Below are positions 9,903 to 19,425 of a DNA stretch of 40,002 nucleotides, piece after piece. Source of the DNA: Convivina praedatoris (GTDB taxonomy: Bacteria > Bacillota > Bacilli > Lactobacillales > Lactobacillaceae); the NCBI RefSeq assembly GCF_933208495.1, contig NZ_CAKOET010000009.1, positions 1 to 40,002 on the forward strand. The letters are read 5' to 3'. A program made the position numbers and the translations under genes. Each line of letters opens with the position of its first letter. The stretch's first letter is position 1. The notes under the pieces were generated by a model, which made no database searches, was not told the origin of the DNA, and saw only the letters and a list, made by a program, of their open reading frames with translations.

Positions 9903-10898
9903 TTATGATAAATAATTTTTAGTCGTTAATACATATTCAAAAATTTTTTTTGGTACTTGATCCGCGCCGGCCACAATGATTTCATGGAAAAAATCCATTC
10001 GATTATACATCTGCTGCCACCGACTACGGTTTTGTATAAATGGTTCATTAACAATATCTTGCCGCCATAATTTCAAGGAAAGCAAAATATAATCTGAATA
10101 CAATTGATTCTTCTGAGCCAAATTTATCAAAGCATCAACAATTTTGCCTACCTCTCCCATCGTTAAAGGAGTGTCTAACAACCGGAAGTTAGTCATAATT
10201 GCCGCTGTTAAATATACTTTATCAGCTCTTTGAAGATTCGGCAGCATAAATAATTCATTTAAAACATTAGCAAGGTGGGTGAAAATATGTACCCAGCCTT
10301 TACCGTCAATAAAACCACGAGTATCTTGTTCCATTAAACTAATCAAAGCTACTTGATCAACCATTCGATCTAGTAATTGCTCAGAAATAAAATTTTCATT
10401 ACTTGTTCGGTTTTTAACCAACAAAATCCACAATATAGCTAAATGATAGGAACGACCAAAACTAGCATTGTTAGGTTTTTCCATTAAATGATTGAATAAT
10501 GCATTATCCTTGATTACTTCCGCAGTTAACCAGGCTAATTGTTCTTGGGATAGATGATCATTTTGAATGGCCATACTTAAGAAAAAAAAGGCACCTGTAT
10601 CTCGATATTTTTCATTAGGACTAGCTAACTGTTTGACAATTAATTGTAAATCATAATTTGATAGGTCATTCTTTACAAAATGATGCTCGTCATTATGAAC
10701 CCAAAAATCCTGGTAATTTTCAATAATAGTTAAGGCATCCTGACTATCATCCGGTAGAATAATCGGCGTTAATTCTGATAATTCAAAATTCTTACGCAAA
10801 GGCAGCATTAAATCACCCAAGGATTCAAATATCAAACCCTTTTGTGTTTTGAGACGAATCTGCCCCATACTGGTCTTAATTTTAGTTAGACTGTCCAT
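9903..10898 (-). CDS. DUF2785 protein in the rodA-ddl operon
   Basis: 331 residues, with no transmembrane segment and a mostly helical, leucine-rich composition. The block RGFIDGKGWVHIFTHLANVL matches the DUF2785 signature (RG.v.GKGW.Ha.aH.adll), a family of unknown function that looks like a helical-repeat protein. I chose the ATG at 10898, whose A is also the last base of the rodA stop (TGATG), over the TTG one codon upstream. This overlap and the 15-base gap to ddl mean the three genes are translated together. A role in cell-wall synthesis is inferred only from this context. Confidence 0.8.
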   Translation of the reverse strand: MDSLTKIKTSMGQIRLKTQKGLIFESLGDLMLPLRKNFELSELTPIILPDDSQDALTIIENYQDFWVHNDEHHFVKNDLSNYDLQLIVKQLASPNEKYRDTGAFFFLSMAIQNDHLSQEQLAWLTAEVIKDNALFNHLMEKPNNASFGRSYHLAILWILLVKNRTSNENFISEQLLDRMVDQVALISLMEQDTRGFIDGKGWVHIFTHLANVLNELFMLPNLQRADKVYLTAAIMTNFRLLDTPLTMGEVGKIVDALINLAQKNQLYSDYILLSLKLWRQDIVNEPFIQNRSRWQQMYNRMDFFHEIIVAGADQVPKKIFEYVLTTKNYLS

Positions 10899-12109
10899 CA
10901 AATTGAAAATCCCGTTGATTCATTAAAGGTATCACTTTGCTGTTGATATCCAATCGATAAGATTAGGCCAACACCAATTAAATTGCTCAATAAGGAAGAT
11001 CCCCCCTGTGAAATAAATGGTAGTGGAATCCCTGTTAGTGGCAATATGCCAATGCTCATACCGACATTTTCAAAAACGTGAAATAATAGCATCATGACAA
11101 CCCCAGTTGCAATATAGGCGTAAAAAGCATTACGCGCTTTAAAGGTTGCCTTAACCATCAAGTATATCAAAGCAGCATAAAGTAAGATCAAAAACGTACC
11201 ACCGACAAAACCAAAGGTTTCACCGACCACTGAAAAAATCATATCCGATTCACGCACTGGGACAAAAACTTTTAAATTCCCCCAGCCAGATCCCCATAAT
11301 TGACCAGATCCAATAGCCTTTAAATTTTGATAAGTTTGATATCCAGTATTGGAAGTATCTTGTCCTGGATGTAACCAGGCATCAATTCGCGCAAACTGAT
11401 AGGCCTGGAAACCAAGTCCTCCTAAAATAGTCCGACCGAACGATGAAGTAACTAAAAAGATTAAAGTTGAACCTACGGTAACTGCCACAGTGATCAATGG
11501 TCCTAATATTTGCCAAGTTACCCCTGAAACTAATAAGACACCACCTAGAATTGCCATGAAAACTAAAAGCGTTCCCAAATCATTTTGAGCACCAATTAGA
11601 ATACCAATTGGCATAAAACAAGCAATCATTTTTCCAATTAAAACCCAATCTGATTGATTGGTATGTGTTGGAAAAAGTCGATTATGGTTAGCCACAATCT
11701 TACTCAACATCAGAATAAAGGCCGGCTTAACCACTTCAGAGGGCTGAAAAGAAATTGGTCCAAAAGCAATCCAAGACTTTGCCCCCGTTTCGGCCGCAAT
11801 TCCACGATTGTAAAGAAATAGCACCAAGATAAGCAATATAATCCCAATACCGTAAGCAATTGGAGCTAACCGCCATAATTGTGAGGCGTCAAAGCGAACT
11901 AAGAAGACAATAAATCCGACACCAACTACCCAATATAGGAATTGCATTATGACTGCTCGAATCGGAGATGTCCCCGTTCCCCCATTAGCAATTGCGAGAT
12001 ACAAAGATCCCAAACCGATAATCATGAACAGAATTAAAATAAGTATAATTCCCCAGTCTAATTCTGAGGCTGAAGACCGATTAGAACGATGTGCTGCTAA
12101 TTGTTGCAT
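10898..12109 (-). CDS. rodA: SEDS peptidoglycan glycosyltransferase RodA
   Basis: About 403 residues with ten or so membrane segments, the SEDS fold. The segment FQPSEVVKPAF, the VPVRESDMIFSVVGETFGFVGG loop region and the C-terminal LPLTGIPLPFISQGGSS are the conserved SEDS blocks; VPVRESDMIF is the RodA-like rather than FtsW-like version. RodA polymerises lipid II during cell elongation with a class B PBP and MreB. ATG 12109 has AGGTGG 5 bases upstream and was preferred to GTG 12118. Its stop overlaps the start of the DUF2785 gene. A terminator separates it from DUF2969/mreB, so some transcription must start at about 12110-12160 or read through. Confidence 0.95.
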   Translation of the reverse strand: MQQLAAHRSNRSSASELDWGIILILILFMIIGLGSLYLAIANGGTGTSPIRAVIMQFLYWVVGVGFIVFLVRFDASQLWRLAPIAYGIGIILLILVLFLYNRGIAAETGAKSWIAFGPISFQPSEVVKPAFILMLSKIVANHNRLFPTHTNQSDWVLIGKMIACFMPIGILIGAQNDLGTLLVFMAILGGVLLVSGVTWQILGPLITVAVTVGSTLIFLVTSSFGRTILGGLGFQAYQFARIDAWLHPGQDTSNTGYQTYQNLKAIGSGQLWGSGWGNLKVFVPVRESDMIFSVVGETFGFVGGTFLILLYAALIYLMVKATFKARNAFYAYIATGVVMMLLFHVFENVGMSIGILPLTGIPLPFISQGGSSLLSNLIGVGLILSIGYQQQSDTFNESTGFSI

Positions 12110-12160
12110 CTTTACCACCTATTGCCATTAATATAATTAAAACTTCTAGTAACTATATAC

Positions 12161-12190
12161 AAAAACCCTTTGCGTAAGCAAAGGATTTTT
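12161..12190 (-). terminator. Terminator after the mreB-DUF2969 unit
   Basis: AAAAACCCTTTGC pairs with GCAAAGGATTTTT around a GTAA loop, with one mismatch and T runs on either side. It lies between DUF2969 and rodA. Confidence 0.85.
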
Positions 12191-12208
12191 AAATAATCTG
12201 ATTACTAC

Positions 12209-12418
12209 TTAATGATAAAGATTATAATTAGCTAAAATTGCATTCAAAGCTTCTTCAACTGAAGCTGCAGAACTGATAACCCTTTGCTCGCCGACAAATC
12301 CGACAAATATATCATCGTTCTTTTGAATTATTCCAACTAAATTATCATTAACTTTAACTTGTGTCTGATTTTCTTCATCACTGAGGGTTACAGTAAAATT
12401 ATGATTTTTTTTACTCAT
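12209..12418 (-). CDS. DUF2969 protein
   Basis: 69 residues. The small beta-rich N-terminal part and the ending EEALNAILANYNLYH match DUF2969, a family found in Lactobacillales next to mreB. Function unknown. It starts 4 bases after the mreB stop, with the ribosome site inside the mreB end, so it is translationally coupled to mreB, and a terminator follows. The conserved neighbourhood suggests, but does not prove, a link to elongation. Confidence 0.85.
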   Translation of the reverse strand: MSKKNHNFTVTLSDEENQTQVKVNDNLVGIIQKNDDIFVGFVGEQRVISSAASVEEALNAILANYNLYH

Positions 12419-12422
12419 GAAA

Positions 12423-13418
12423 CTAACTCCGACGTTTTGGCTTAGCCATCATGTGTTCTAACAAAGCACCCGTCCCTTTAGCAACATTATCCAATGGAGA
12501 TTCTGCTACAAAGACTGGTACACCCAAATTATCAGACAATAAACGATCCATCCCCGCCAACAAAGCACCACCACCAGTCAGCATAATACCACGATCAATG
12601 ATATCAGCTGCTAGTTCTGCGGGTAGTTTAGAAAGAGCAGAATGAGCGGCCACGACAATTTGCTCCAATGTTTCATGCAAAGCTTCTTCAACTTCATTTG
12701 AGTTAATGGTAATTGTCTCTGGCATTCCATCAAAGTTATCACGACCACGAACTTCCATAGTTTGCGGATTATCACTTTGTAAGGCTGAACCGATTTCGAT
12801 TTTAATCGTTTCAGCTGAACGTTCCCCAACAACTAAATTATGCCGGCGCTTTAGGTAGTTTACAATATCAATATTCATGCGGTCACCAGCCACACGAATC
12901 GATTCTGAAACAACAATATCACCTAATGAAAGAATGGCAATATCAGAAGTTCCACCCCCAATATCAATAACCATTGATCCAACCGGCTTAAAGATATCCA
13001 AACCGGCACCAATTGCAGCCACTTTTGGCTCGTAATCTAAATAAACCTTGGCTCCACCCGCTTTTTCAGCAGCTTGAATAATCGCCTTACGTTCAATTTC
13101 CGTAATATTAGTTGGCGCACAAATCATAATGTTAGGCTTTGACATAAAACCCTTAACATTTAATTTGTTAACAAAATAAGTTAACATTGCTTCGGTCACA
13201 TCAAAATCAGAAATAACCCCATCTTTTAATGGACGTACGGCACGAATATTTCCTGGAGTTCTTCCTACCATCCGGTAAGCTTCTGCCCCAACTGCTAAGA
13301 CGCGATCTGACTTGTCATCAATAGCAACCACAGAAGGTTCGTTAAGTACAATACCTTCTCCTTCAACGTAAATTAATACGTTAGCAGTTCCTAAATCAAT
13401 TCCGATATCTTTTGCCAT
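12423..13418 (-). CDS. mreB: Rod shape-determining protein MreB
   Basis: 331 residues from ATG 13418 (MAKDIGIDLGTANVLIY), the usual size. The actin-fold nucleotide motifs are intact: phosphate-1 IDLGTAN, phosphate-2 VIDIGGGTSDIA and the adenosine motif MLTGGGALLAG. MreB forms membrane-bound filaments that guide the RodA/PBP elongation machinery. The TTG start 18 bases upstream was rejected because GGAG sits 9 bases before the ATG. Presence of mreB and rodA implies rod or short-rod cells rather than true cocci. An extended -10 promoter lies upstream. Confidence 0.97.
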   Translation of the reverse strand: MAKDIGIDLGTANVLIYVEGEGIVLNEPSVVAIDDKSDRVLAVGAEAYRMVGRTPGNIRAVRPLKDGVISDFDVTEAMLTYFVNKLNVKGFMSKPNIMICAPTNITEIERKAIIQAAEKAGGAKVYLDYEPKVAAIGAGLDIFKPVGSMVIDIGGGTSDIAILSLGDIVVSESIRVAGDRMNIDIVNYLKRRHNLVVGERSAETIKIEIGSALQSDNPQTMEVRGRDNFDGMPETITINSNEVEEALHETLEQIVVAAHSALSKLPAELAADIIDRGIMLTGGGALLAGMDRLLSDNLGVPVFVAESPLDNVAKGTGALLEHMMAKPKRRS

Positions 13419-13489
13419 TCTTAATTTCTCCAGCAATCTTTATTAATCTGGTCATTAGTCGTTAAAATTAAACCAATATAATCCTCTGT

Positions 13490-13498
13490 ATTATATCA
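13490..13498 (-). promoter_or_regulatory. Extended -10 promoter of mreB
   Basis: The minus strand reads TGATATAAT, a perfect -10 with TG extension and no clear -35 box. The leader to the mreB ATG would be about 65 nt. Confidence 0.55.
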
Positions 13499-13528
13499 CA
13501 TTCTTCTACATACGTAGGGATTCCAGTA

Positions 13529-13750
13529 TTAATGTTTTAATATTGAGCTGGGTAATTGAAAAATCCATTCGGCAATTGTAATGAAAAATAAGGCCAACAA
13601 GAAACCAAGTACTGTGGCCAAGACTACTTTTAGTAATGCAGCTTGGCGTGGTGTATAGGGCATTATTTTGGCAAAATTAATCGGCTTTAGCAGCATAAAT
13701 ACTAGATATATTAGTAACATAGTCAAAAGTAACATTGTTAGAGGGGGCAT
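13529..13750 (-). CDS. DUF1146-like small membrane protein
   Basis: 73 residues with two hydrophobic segments (about 5-23 and 41-64) joined by a short basic, proline-containing loop. Size, two-helix shape and position upstream of mreB match the DUF1146 (YwzB-like) proteins of Lactobacillales and Bacillus, which have no known function. AAAGGA lies 7 bases before ATG 13750. It reads toward mreB, but mreB has its own promoter. The family call rests on shape and context rather than on a distinctive motif. Confidence 0.65.
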   Translation of the reverse strand: MPPLTMLLLTMLLIYLVFMLLKPINFAKIMPYTPRQAALLKVVLATVLGFLLALFFITIAEWIFQLPSSILKH

Positions 13751-13794
13751 AGGGGGATCCTTTCAAGCCTTATTTCCCTTAGTCTAACACATAA

Positions 13795-14475
13795 TTATCG
13801 AGCTAACGTAACGCTCCTAACTTCACCTACTCCAGCTTGGTAGAACAAGTCTGCTGCATGATATAACGTCGCCCCAGTCGTGTAAACATCATCAACCAAT
13901 AGAATCTTTTTCCCACTCAAATCATCAATAGTTCTTGATAGTGCAAACGGCTGCTGTGAAATTAAACGATCTTTCCGTTGTCGAGCTGATTGATGTCCTT
14001 TATCAACTAATGCTACAGATAATAATTCTTGATAGGAAGTTGATTCCAGCATGGCAGTAACCTGATTAAAACCGCGGATCAACCATGTTTGCTGGCTAAC
14101 TGGAATTGGTACAATAATGTCCATCCCCTGCTCTTTGATTAAACTTTGTAAGATTTTAGTGAAAATGTCTTTTAATTGGTAATCACCAATAAATTTATAC
14201 ATACGCATATATTCTTTCATAGCTTGGTTATAAGTAAAACAGGCTTGATTTTTTAATAAAAATTTCCCTGCTTGTTGCCAACGTTGGCAATCAAAACATA
14301 ACTTTAAGCTATCCTGTAATCGACCACAACCGGAGCAAACAGTTTTATTATTCAATTTCTCAAAATTAGTCATGCATTTTTCACAAATTTTAGTTTTCTT
14401 TATTCTACTGATACCTAATAAAGAAAATATATCACGATTAACTTCAATCTTTAGCTGACAAAGGCGACAATTCAT
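13795..14475 (-). CDS. comFC: ComF family phosphoribosyltransferase-like protein ComFC
   Basis: 226 residues. Three cysteine pairs near the N-terminus (C3/C6, C31/C34, C47/C50, with C60/C63 following) form the zinc-binding region, and the C-terminal domain carries the PRPP-binding motif ILLVDDVYTTGATL at about residues 191-204. ComFC works with ComFA in uptake of single-stranded DNA during natural transformation; its enzymatic role is unclear. The gene overlaps the end of comFA by 32 bases, a sign of coupled translation. No frameshift is seen, so the pair appears intact. Confidence 0.93.
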   Translation of the reverse strand: MNCRLCQLKIEVNRDIFSLLGISRIKKTKICEKCMTNFEKLNNKTVCSGCGRLQDSLKLCFDCQRWQQAGKFLLKNQACFTYNQAMKEYMRMYKFIGDYQLKDIFTKILQSLIKEQGMDIIVPIPVSQQTWLIRGFNQVTAMLESTSYQELLSVALVDKGHQSARQRKDRLISQQPFALSRTIDDLSGKKILLVDDVYTTGATLYHAADLFYQAGVGEVRSVTLAR

Positions 14476-15763
14476 CTTTAACCCCGAACTTCTTTTTTAA
14501 TTGACAACCACGCTGATTCATAGCATTAATTTGCTTTTGAGCTCGAAATACAGATAAGTTAACCTGCTTAACCACAGCCAAGACCAAACCTGTCGGCCGT
14601 TCATGACTTCGTCCCACTCGTCCAGCAATTTGTACTAGGGCATTTTCACTAAAAGTAGTTTCATCTGCCCCTAAAATTAAGACATCAATGCCGGGTAGAG
14701 TAACACCTCTTTCTAAAATCGTAGTCGTAATTAAGAATTGAATATTTTTTTGGCGCATTTGTTGAACTTTTTCAATTCGATTGGGGTCGTTAGCATGTAC
14801 TGTTGTCCCTTTTAATTGAGTATAGTCTTGCAAATAACGCTCAACAATAATTAAATCGCTAACGTAGGGTACGAAAATTAAAAATTGACGTTGCTCCTCG
14901 ATAAAAACTTCAATTTGTTTTTTTAGAAGTTTAGGCATCTTTAAGCGCCAATCGTTAACCCGCTTGATTTGTAATTTAGGTAATAATTGTTGATGAAAAC
15001 GTAACGGTAAATAAGAAACTCTTAAATTACCTCGCTTAACTGCTGTTTTTAAATCTGGAGTTGGGGTCGCTGTTAAATAAGCTATCATACTCGTCCCTTT
15101 CTGGGCTGTTTGAACCGCGTATTGAAGCATCGGATTTCCTCGAAAAGGGAAACTATCAACCTCATCAATAACCAGTAAATCAAATGCTTCTTTAAAGCGT
15201 AAAAGTTGATGGGTAGTCGCCAAAACAAGTTGAGTATAACCATAGGGTGTTGTTTGTTTACCATGTAAAACAACCTGTGACAAATTGGAAAAAGCCGCTG
15301 CTAATCTAGGCGCTAATTCAACAATTACATCCACTCTGGGTGAAACCAGCGCTACTCGCTTTTTTTGTTGAAAGGCTTTTAATAGCAGAGGAAATAGCAT
15401 CTCTGTTTTTCCAGCACCAGTAACTGCCCACACTAAATGATTTCTTCCTTGTTCCATACTTTTCACTAAATCTTTACTGACTTGGACCTGTTGTTTAGTC
15501 AAAGTACCTGGCCAGACTAACTCAACCTGTCCATCAAAATTGTTGGGCTCTGGTAGGAAAATTAAATCATCCAACGAGCTAACTCTCCCTAAAATTAAAC
15601 AGGCCTGACAATAAAATTGGTTTCTAGGTAATGATGTTCTTTGATTTTGTCCACATCGTTGACACACTCCTTTTATAAAACTAGCTGTTCTTTGATACTC
15701 TTCATCTGTTTTTTGAATTTTAGGACAGGTAATCATTCGTCCAAACAATAGTTCTTTATCCAT
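14444..15763 (-). CDS. comFA: DEAD-box competence helicase/translocase ComFA
   Basis: 439 residues. A four-cysteine zinc module (C34, C37, C52, C55) is followed by Walker A AVTGAGKT (113-120), the DEVD box (200-203), the TATP motif (231-234) and the C-terminal helicase domain with VQIAGRVGRS. ComFA is the membrane-associated ATPase that helps pull transforming DNA into the cell. No Shine-Dalgarno site precedes either of the two adjacent ATGs. I prefer the second (15763), which sits 7 bases after a TATTAT box, so the mRNA may be leaderless. It overlaps comFC and is divergent from yigZ. Confidence 0.93.
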   Translation of the reverse strand: MDKELLFGRMITCPKIQKTDEEYQRTASFIKGVCQRCGQNQRTSLPRNQFYCQACLILGRVSSLDDLIFLPEPNNFDGQVELVWPGTLTKQQVQVSKDLVKSMEQGRNHLVWAVTGAGKTEMLFPLLLKAFQQKKRVALVSPRVDVIVELAPRLAAAFSNLSQVVLHGKQTTPYGYTQLVLATTHQLLRFKEAFDLLVIDEVDSFPFRGNPMLQYAVQTAQKGTSMIAYLTATPTPDLKTAVKRGNLRVSYLPLRFHQQLLPKLQIKRVNDWRLKMPKLLKKQIEVFIEEQRQFLIFVPYVSDLIIVERYLQDYTQLKGTTVHANDPNRIEKVQQMRQKNIQFLITTTILERGVTLPGIDVLILGADETTFSENALVQIAGRVGRSHERPTGLVLAVVKQVNLSVFRAQKQINAMNQRGCQLKKKFGVKDELSPLSAKD

Positions 15764-15790
15764 CATGATATAATACGATTCATGGATAAA
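15755..15790. promoter_or_regulatory. Shared divergent promoter core of comFA and yigZ
   Basis: On the plus strand, TGATATAAT (TATAAT at 15769-15774) lies 7 bases before the yigZ ATG at 15782. On the minus strand, TATTAT (15775-15770) lies 6 bases before the comFA ATG at 15763. The two -10 boxes overlap. Both genes begin ATGGATAAA, which creates a 9-bp inverted repeat (15755-15763 and 15782-15790). Neither gene has room for a ribosome site, so both mRNAs would start at or next to the start codon. Confidence 0.5.
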
Positions 15791-16417
15791 TTCTTAACAA
15801 TCCGCTCCGAACAAGGTGAGTGGCAACAAACAATTAAAAAATCACAATTTATCGTTAATTTTATGCGTATAGACGATGAACTAGCGGCTAAAAATTTCAT
15901 TAATCAAATTTGCAAAGAACATTACAAGGCTACTCATAACGTTTTTGCCTATGTAATTGGTGATAATGACGAAATCAAGCGCTACAGTGACAATGGCGAA
16001 CCGTCTGGTACTGCCGGTATCCCTATCTTAGAAGTCCTTCAGCGCCGTCAAGTGCACAATGTAGCTGCCGTGGTCACGCGTTACTTTGGTGGTATCAAAC
16101 TGGGAGCCGGCGGATTAATCCGGGCCTATGCGGGTACCGTCGCCCAAGGATTGAATGCCTTGGGGTTAGTGGAACGTATTTTCCAATTAGAAGTCATACT
16201 AACAATCGATTATAAAAATGCCGATGCTCTAACATATTGGATTAAGCAGAACCAGTATCATATGCTAGATACAACTTTCGACACTGCGGTTCATATCACA
16301 ATTGCCATTGACGAGCAAAAAATCAATGCGGTCGAGCAAACGCTAAAGGATAAGTTTTCAGGAAACATTCTCTTCCAGATTGGCCAGCCAACCTACTTGG
16401 AATTACCAGTACAATGA
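15782..16417 (+). CDS. YigZ/IMPACT family protein
   Basis: 211 residues. The N-terminal UPF0029/IMPACT domain shows YSDNGEPSGTAGIPIL and VVTRYFGGIKLGAGGLIRAY, the two family signatures. The C-terminal part (about 135-205) is the DUF1949 domain with a ferredoxin-like fold. Bacterial function is unresolved; the eukaryotic relative IMPACT modulates translation stress signalling. The start at 15782 agrees with family N-termini (xLTIRSEQG) but has no ribosome site and would give a leaderless mRNA. It is divergent from comFA and its 3' end contains the -35 box of the tRNA-Arg promoter. Confidence 0.92.
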   Translation: MDKFLTIRSEQGEWQQTIKKSQFIVNFMRIDDELAAKNFINQICKEHYKATHNVFAYVIGDNDEIKRYSDNGEPSGTAGIPILEVLQRRQVHNVAAVVTRYFGGIKLGAGGLIRAYAGTVAQGLNALGLVERIFQLEVILTIDYKNADALTYWIKQNQYHMLDTTFDTAVHITIAIDEQKINAVEQTLKDKFSGNILFQIGQPTYLELPVQ

Positions 16418-16425
16418 GGTATAAT
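16397..16425 (+). promoter_or_regulatory. Promoter of tRNA-Arg
   Basis: TTGGAA at 16397-16402, a 17-base spacer, and TATAAT at 16420-16425. The predicted start is 3-4 bases before the tRNA. The -35 box lies inside the end of yigZ. Confidence 0.8.
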
Positions 16426-16435
16426 GAAATAGTTC

Positions 16436-16507
16436 GCGCGGTTAGTGTAATGGATAGCACACAAGATTCCGGTTCTTGAGATCCGGGTTCGACTCCCGGA
16501 TTGCGCA
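16436..16507 (+). tRNA. tRNA-Arg (CCG)
   Basis: A 72-nt cloverleaf. Acceptor GCGCGGT pairs with ATTGCGC, D stem GTGT with GCAC, anticodon stem CAAGA with TCTTG around the loop TTCCGGT, and T stem CCGGG with CCCGG around TTCGACT. Anticodon CCG reads arginine codon CGG. The 3' CCA is not encoded. Confidence 0.96.
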
Positions 16508-16508
16508 T

Positions 16509-16546
16509 TAAAAAAGCAGTTAGTCATTACGATTAACTGCTTTTTA
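16509..16546. terminator. Bidirectional terminator between tRNA-Arg and tag
   Basis: AAAAAGCAGTTA pairs with TAACTGCTTTTT across a 12-base loop, with T runs available in both directions. Confidence 0.88.
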
Positions 16547-16550
16547 TATT

Positions 16551-17111
16551 TTAATGAAAATCGCAAGATAACTCATGAGCATTTATGATACCAACTGCTT
16601 GTAAGTACGCTTGTAATACTGTTGGTCCTACAAATTTAAAACCATTACTCTTGAATTGCTTAGCTAATTTTTCAGAGATAACTGTTTTACTAGGAGCTAG
16701 ATGATAATCAGAAATTTTTTGATCAATGATTTGATTCTGAGTAGTCTGCCAGATATACTGATCTAGATTTTTACCGTCGCGATGCCATTGTTGAAGGATT
16801 CGTGCATTATTAATTACCGCTTCAATTTTACCTCGATGACGAATAATACTCGTATTAGCCAATAACTCTTTAACTTGATCAACTGTCATACTTGCTACCG
16901 ATTTAATATCAAAATTAAAGAATGCTCGCCTTAAATTTTCACGTTTTGATAAAACAATTGCCCAACTCAAACCAGACTGAAACATCTCTAAACAAAGCAT
17001 TTCAAATAGGCGTTGTTCATCATGGCAGGGACATCCCCATTCCAAATCGTGATAATTTTGCATCAGTTCTGAATCGGAGTAATTCGCTACCCAACTGCAA
17101 CGTTGTGTCAT
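16551..17111 (-). CDS. tag: DNA-3-methyladenine glycosylase I
   Basis: 186 residues, the usual Tag length. The N-terminal C5 and H21 (in YHDLEWG) with C-terminal H179 and C183 (AHELSC) reproduce the zinc snap of the family. The block LFEMLCLEMFQSGLSW contains E37, matching the glutamate that recognises 3-methyladenine. The enzyme removes 3-methyladenine from alkylated DNA to start base-excision repair. AAGG before the start serves as ribosome site. It stands alone between two terminators. Confidence 0.96.
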   Translation of the reverse strand: MTQRCSWVANYSDSELMQNYHDLEWGCPCHDEQRLFEMLCLEMFQSGLSWAIVLSKRENLRRAFFNFDIKSVASMTVDQVKELLANTSIIRHRGKIEAVINNARILQQWHRDGKNLDQYIWQTTQNQIIDQKISDYHLAPSKTVISEKLAKQFKSNGFKFVGPTVLQAYLQAVGIINAHELSCDFH

Positions 17112-17141
17112 GAACTTACCTTTTCCTCATTTAGCATATTA

Positions 17142-17165
17142 AAAAACACCCCAAAGGGTGTTTTT
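17142..17165 (-). terminator. Terminator of eno
   Basis: AAAAACACCC pairs with GGGTGTTTTT around a short loop, immediately after the eno stop; it also has A/T runs on both sides. Confidence 0.9.
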
Positions 17166-17168
17166 ATT

Positions 17169-18539
<1,371 letters not shown>

Positions 18540-18542
18540 TTA

Positions 18543-18551
18543 ATTGTATCA
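18543..18551 (-). promoter_or_regulatory. Extended -10 promoter of eno
   Basis: The minus strand reads TGATACAAT, a -10 box with TG extension, giving a leader of about 40 nt. The -35 region is poor. Confidence 0.5.
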
Positions 18552-18630
18552 TCATTTAGTTAGAAGATAAACAATCAACTTATACAAGCTTTTAGAGCGC
18601 CTCAAGCACCCGTATCAAGAGTAATAACCT

Positions 18631-19425
18631 TTAGGACTGAGATGAACTAGTTTGTTTGGCGATTCCTATTAGACTCAAAAATTGTTCCGGATCTAACGCA
18701 GCACGGCCAACCAAAACGCCATCAATATCTGCCTGTCCCATGATTTGAGCGGCATTATTCACATCAACCGATCCACCATACAGAATTCTTATCTTTTCAG
18801 CAATTGATGGTGAGTACAATTGAGCCAGAGTTTGTCGAATGAGCTGAGCTGCCTTTTGGGCCTGTTGTGCACTAGCTGCCTCACCTGAACCAATGGCCCA
18901 AGTTGGTTCATAAGCAATGGTGACATTACGTATCTGATCTACTGAAACCCCAGCTAAAGCAGCTGCTACTTGAGCAACTGCCGGCTGAGCATCCATTGAC
19001 TGAGTGTACACGCTCATATCTTCATCAATATCTATAATCGGCTTTAAACCATTCCTCAAGGCAGCCATGACCTTTAAATTAACAGTAGCATCAGTTTCAT
19101 TAAAGAACTTACGTCGTTCAAAATGACCAATTAATACATAGGTAACTCCTAAATCAGCCAAAGCTCGTGGCGAAGTTTCCCCCGTATAGGCACCAGCATC
19201 TTGCCAATGAACATTTTCAGCAACCACATGGATGGGACTATTTTCAGTTTCGCGCACCATATCGGCTAAGAAAATATCCTGAGCGGCAATCCCCGTTTCG
19301 ACTACGGAACAATTAGGTACCTGTTGATTTACTTTTTCTAGATAGTCAAAGACTTGCCCTTGAAGTTTGTTAATCTTCCAATTAGCTACCACAAAAGGTA
19401 TCCGACAAGTTTTATATGTCGTCAT
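18631..19425 (-). CDS. tpiA: Triose-phosphate isomerase-like protein with substituted phosphate site
   Basis: 264 residues with the TIM-barrel layout. Catalytic K17 (NWKIN), H101 (IGHFERR), E103 and E173 (AYEPTWAIGSG) are all present, and loop 7 GGSV is intact. Oddities: the near-invariant serine of GHSERR is Phe102, the phosphate-binding Gly-Gly of LVGGASL is Gly240-Arg241 (LVGRAAL), and the usual CVGE block is replaced by IDIDED. It may be a functional but diverged isomerase or a paralogue with altered activity. The start overlaps the previous gene's stop (ATGA), so it is coupled to the small membrane protein. It normally interconverts DHAP and glyceraldehyde-3-phosphate. Confidence 0.85.
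   Translation of the reverse strand: MTTYKTCRIPFVVANWKINKLQGQVFDYLEKVNQQVPNCSVVETGIAAQDIFLADMVRETENSPIHVVAENVHWQDAGAYTGETSPRALADLGVTYVLIGHFERRKFFNETDATVNLKVMAALRNGLKPIIDIDEDMSVYTQSMDAQPAVAQVAAALAGVSVDQIRNVTIAYEPTWAIGSGEAASAQQAQKAAQLIRQTLAQLYSPSIAEKIRILYGGSVDVNNAAQIMGQADIDGVLVGRAALDPEQFLSLIGIAKQTSSSQS

Noticed and set aside
13795-15763. Possible decay of comFA or comFC
   Set aside because: Both frames are full length with intact zinc, Walker and PRPP motifs, so no pseudogene is supported.
15760-15790. TACGATTC near the comFA/yigZ promoter as a ComX (cin) box
   Set aside because: Only 6 of 8 bases match TACGAATA, it is on the yigZ strand, and it lies too close to the start codon to serve comFA.
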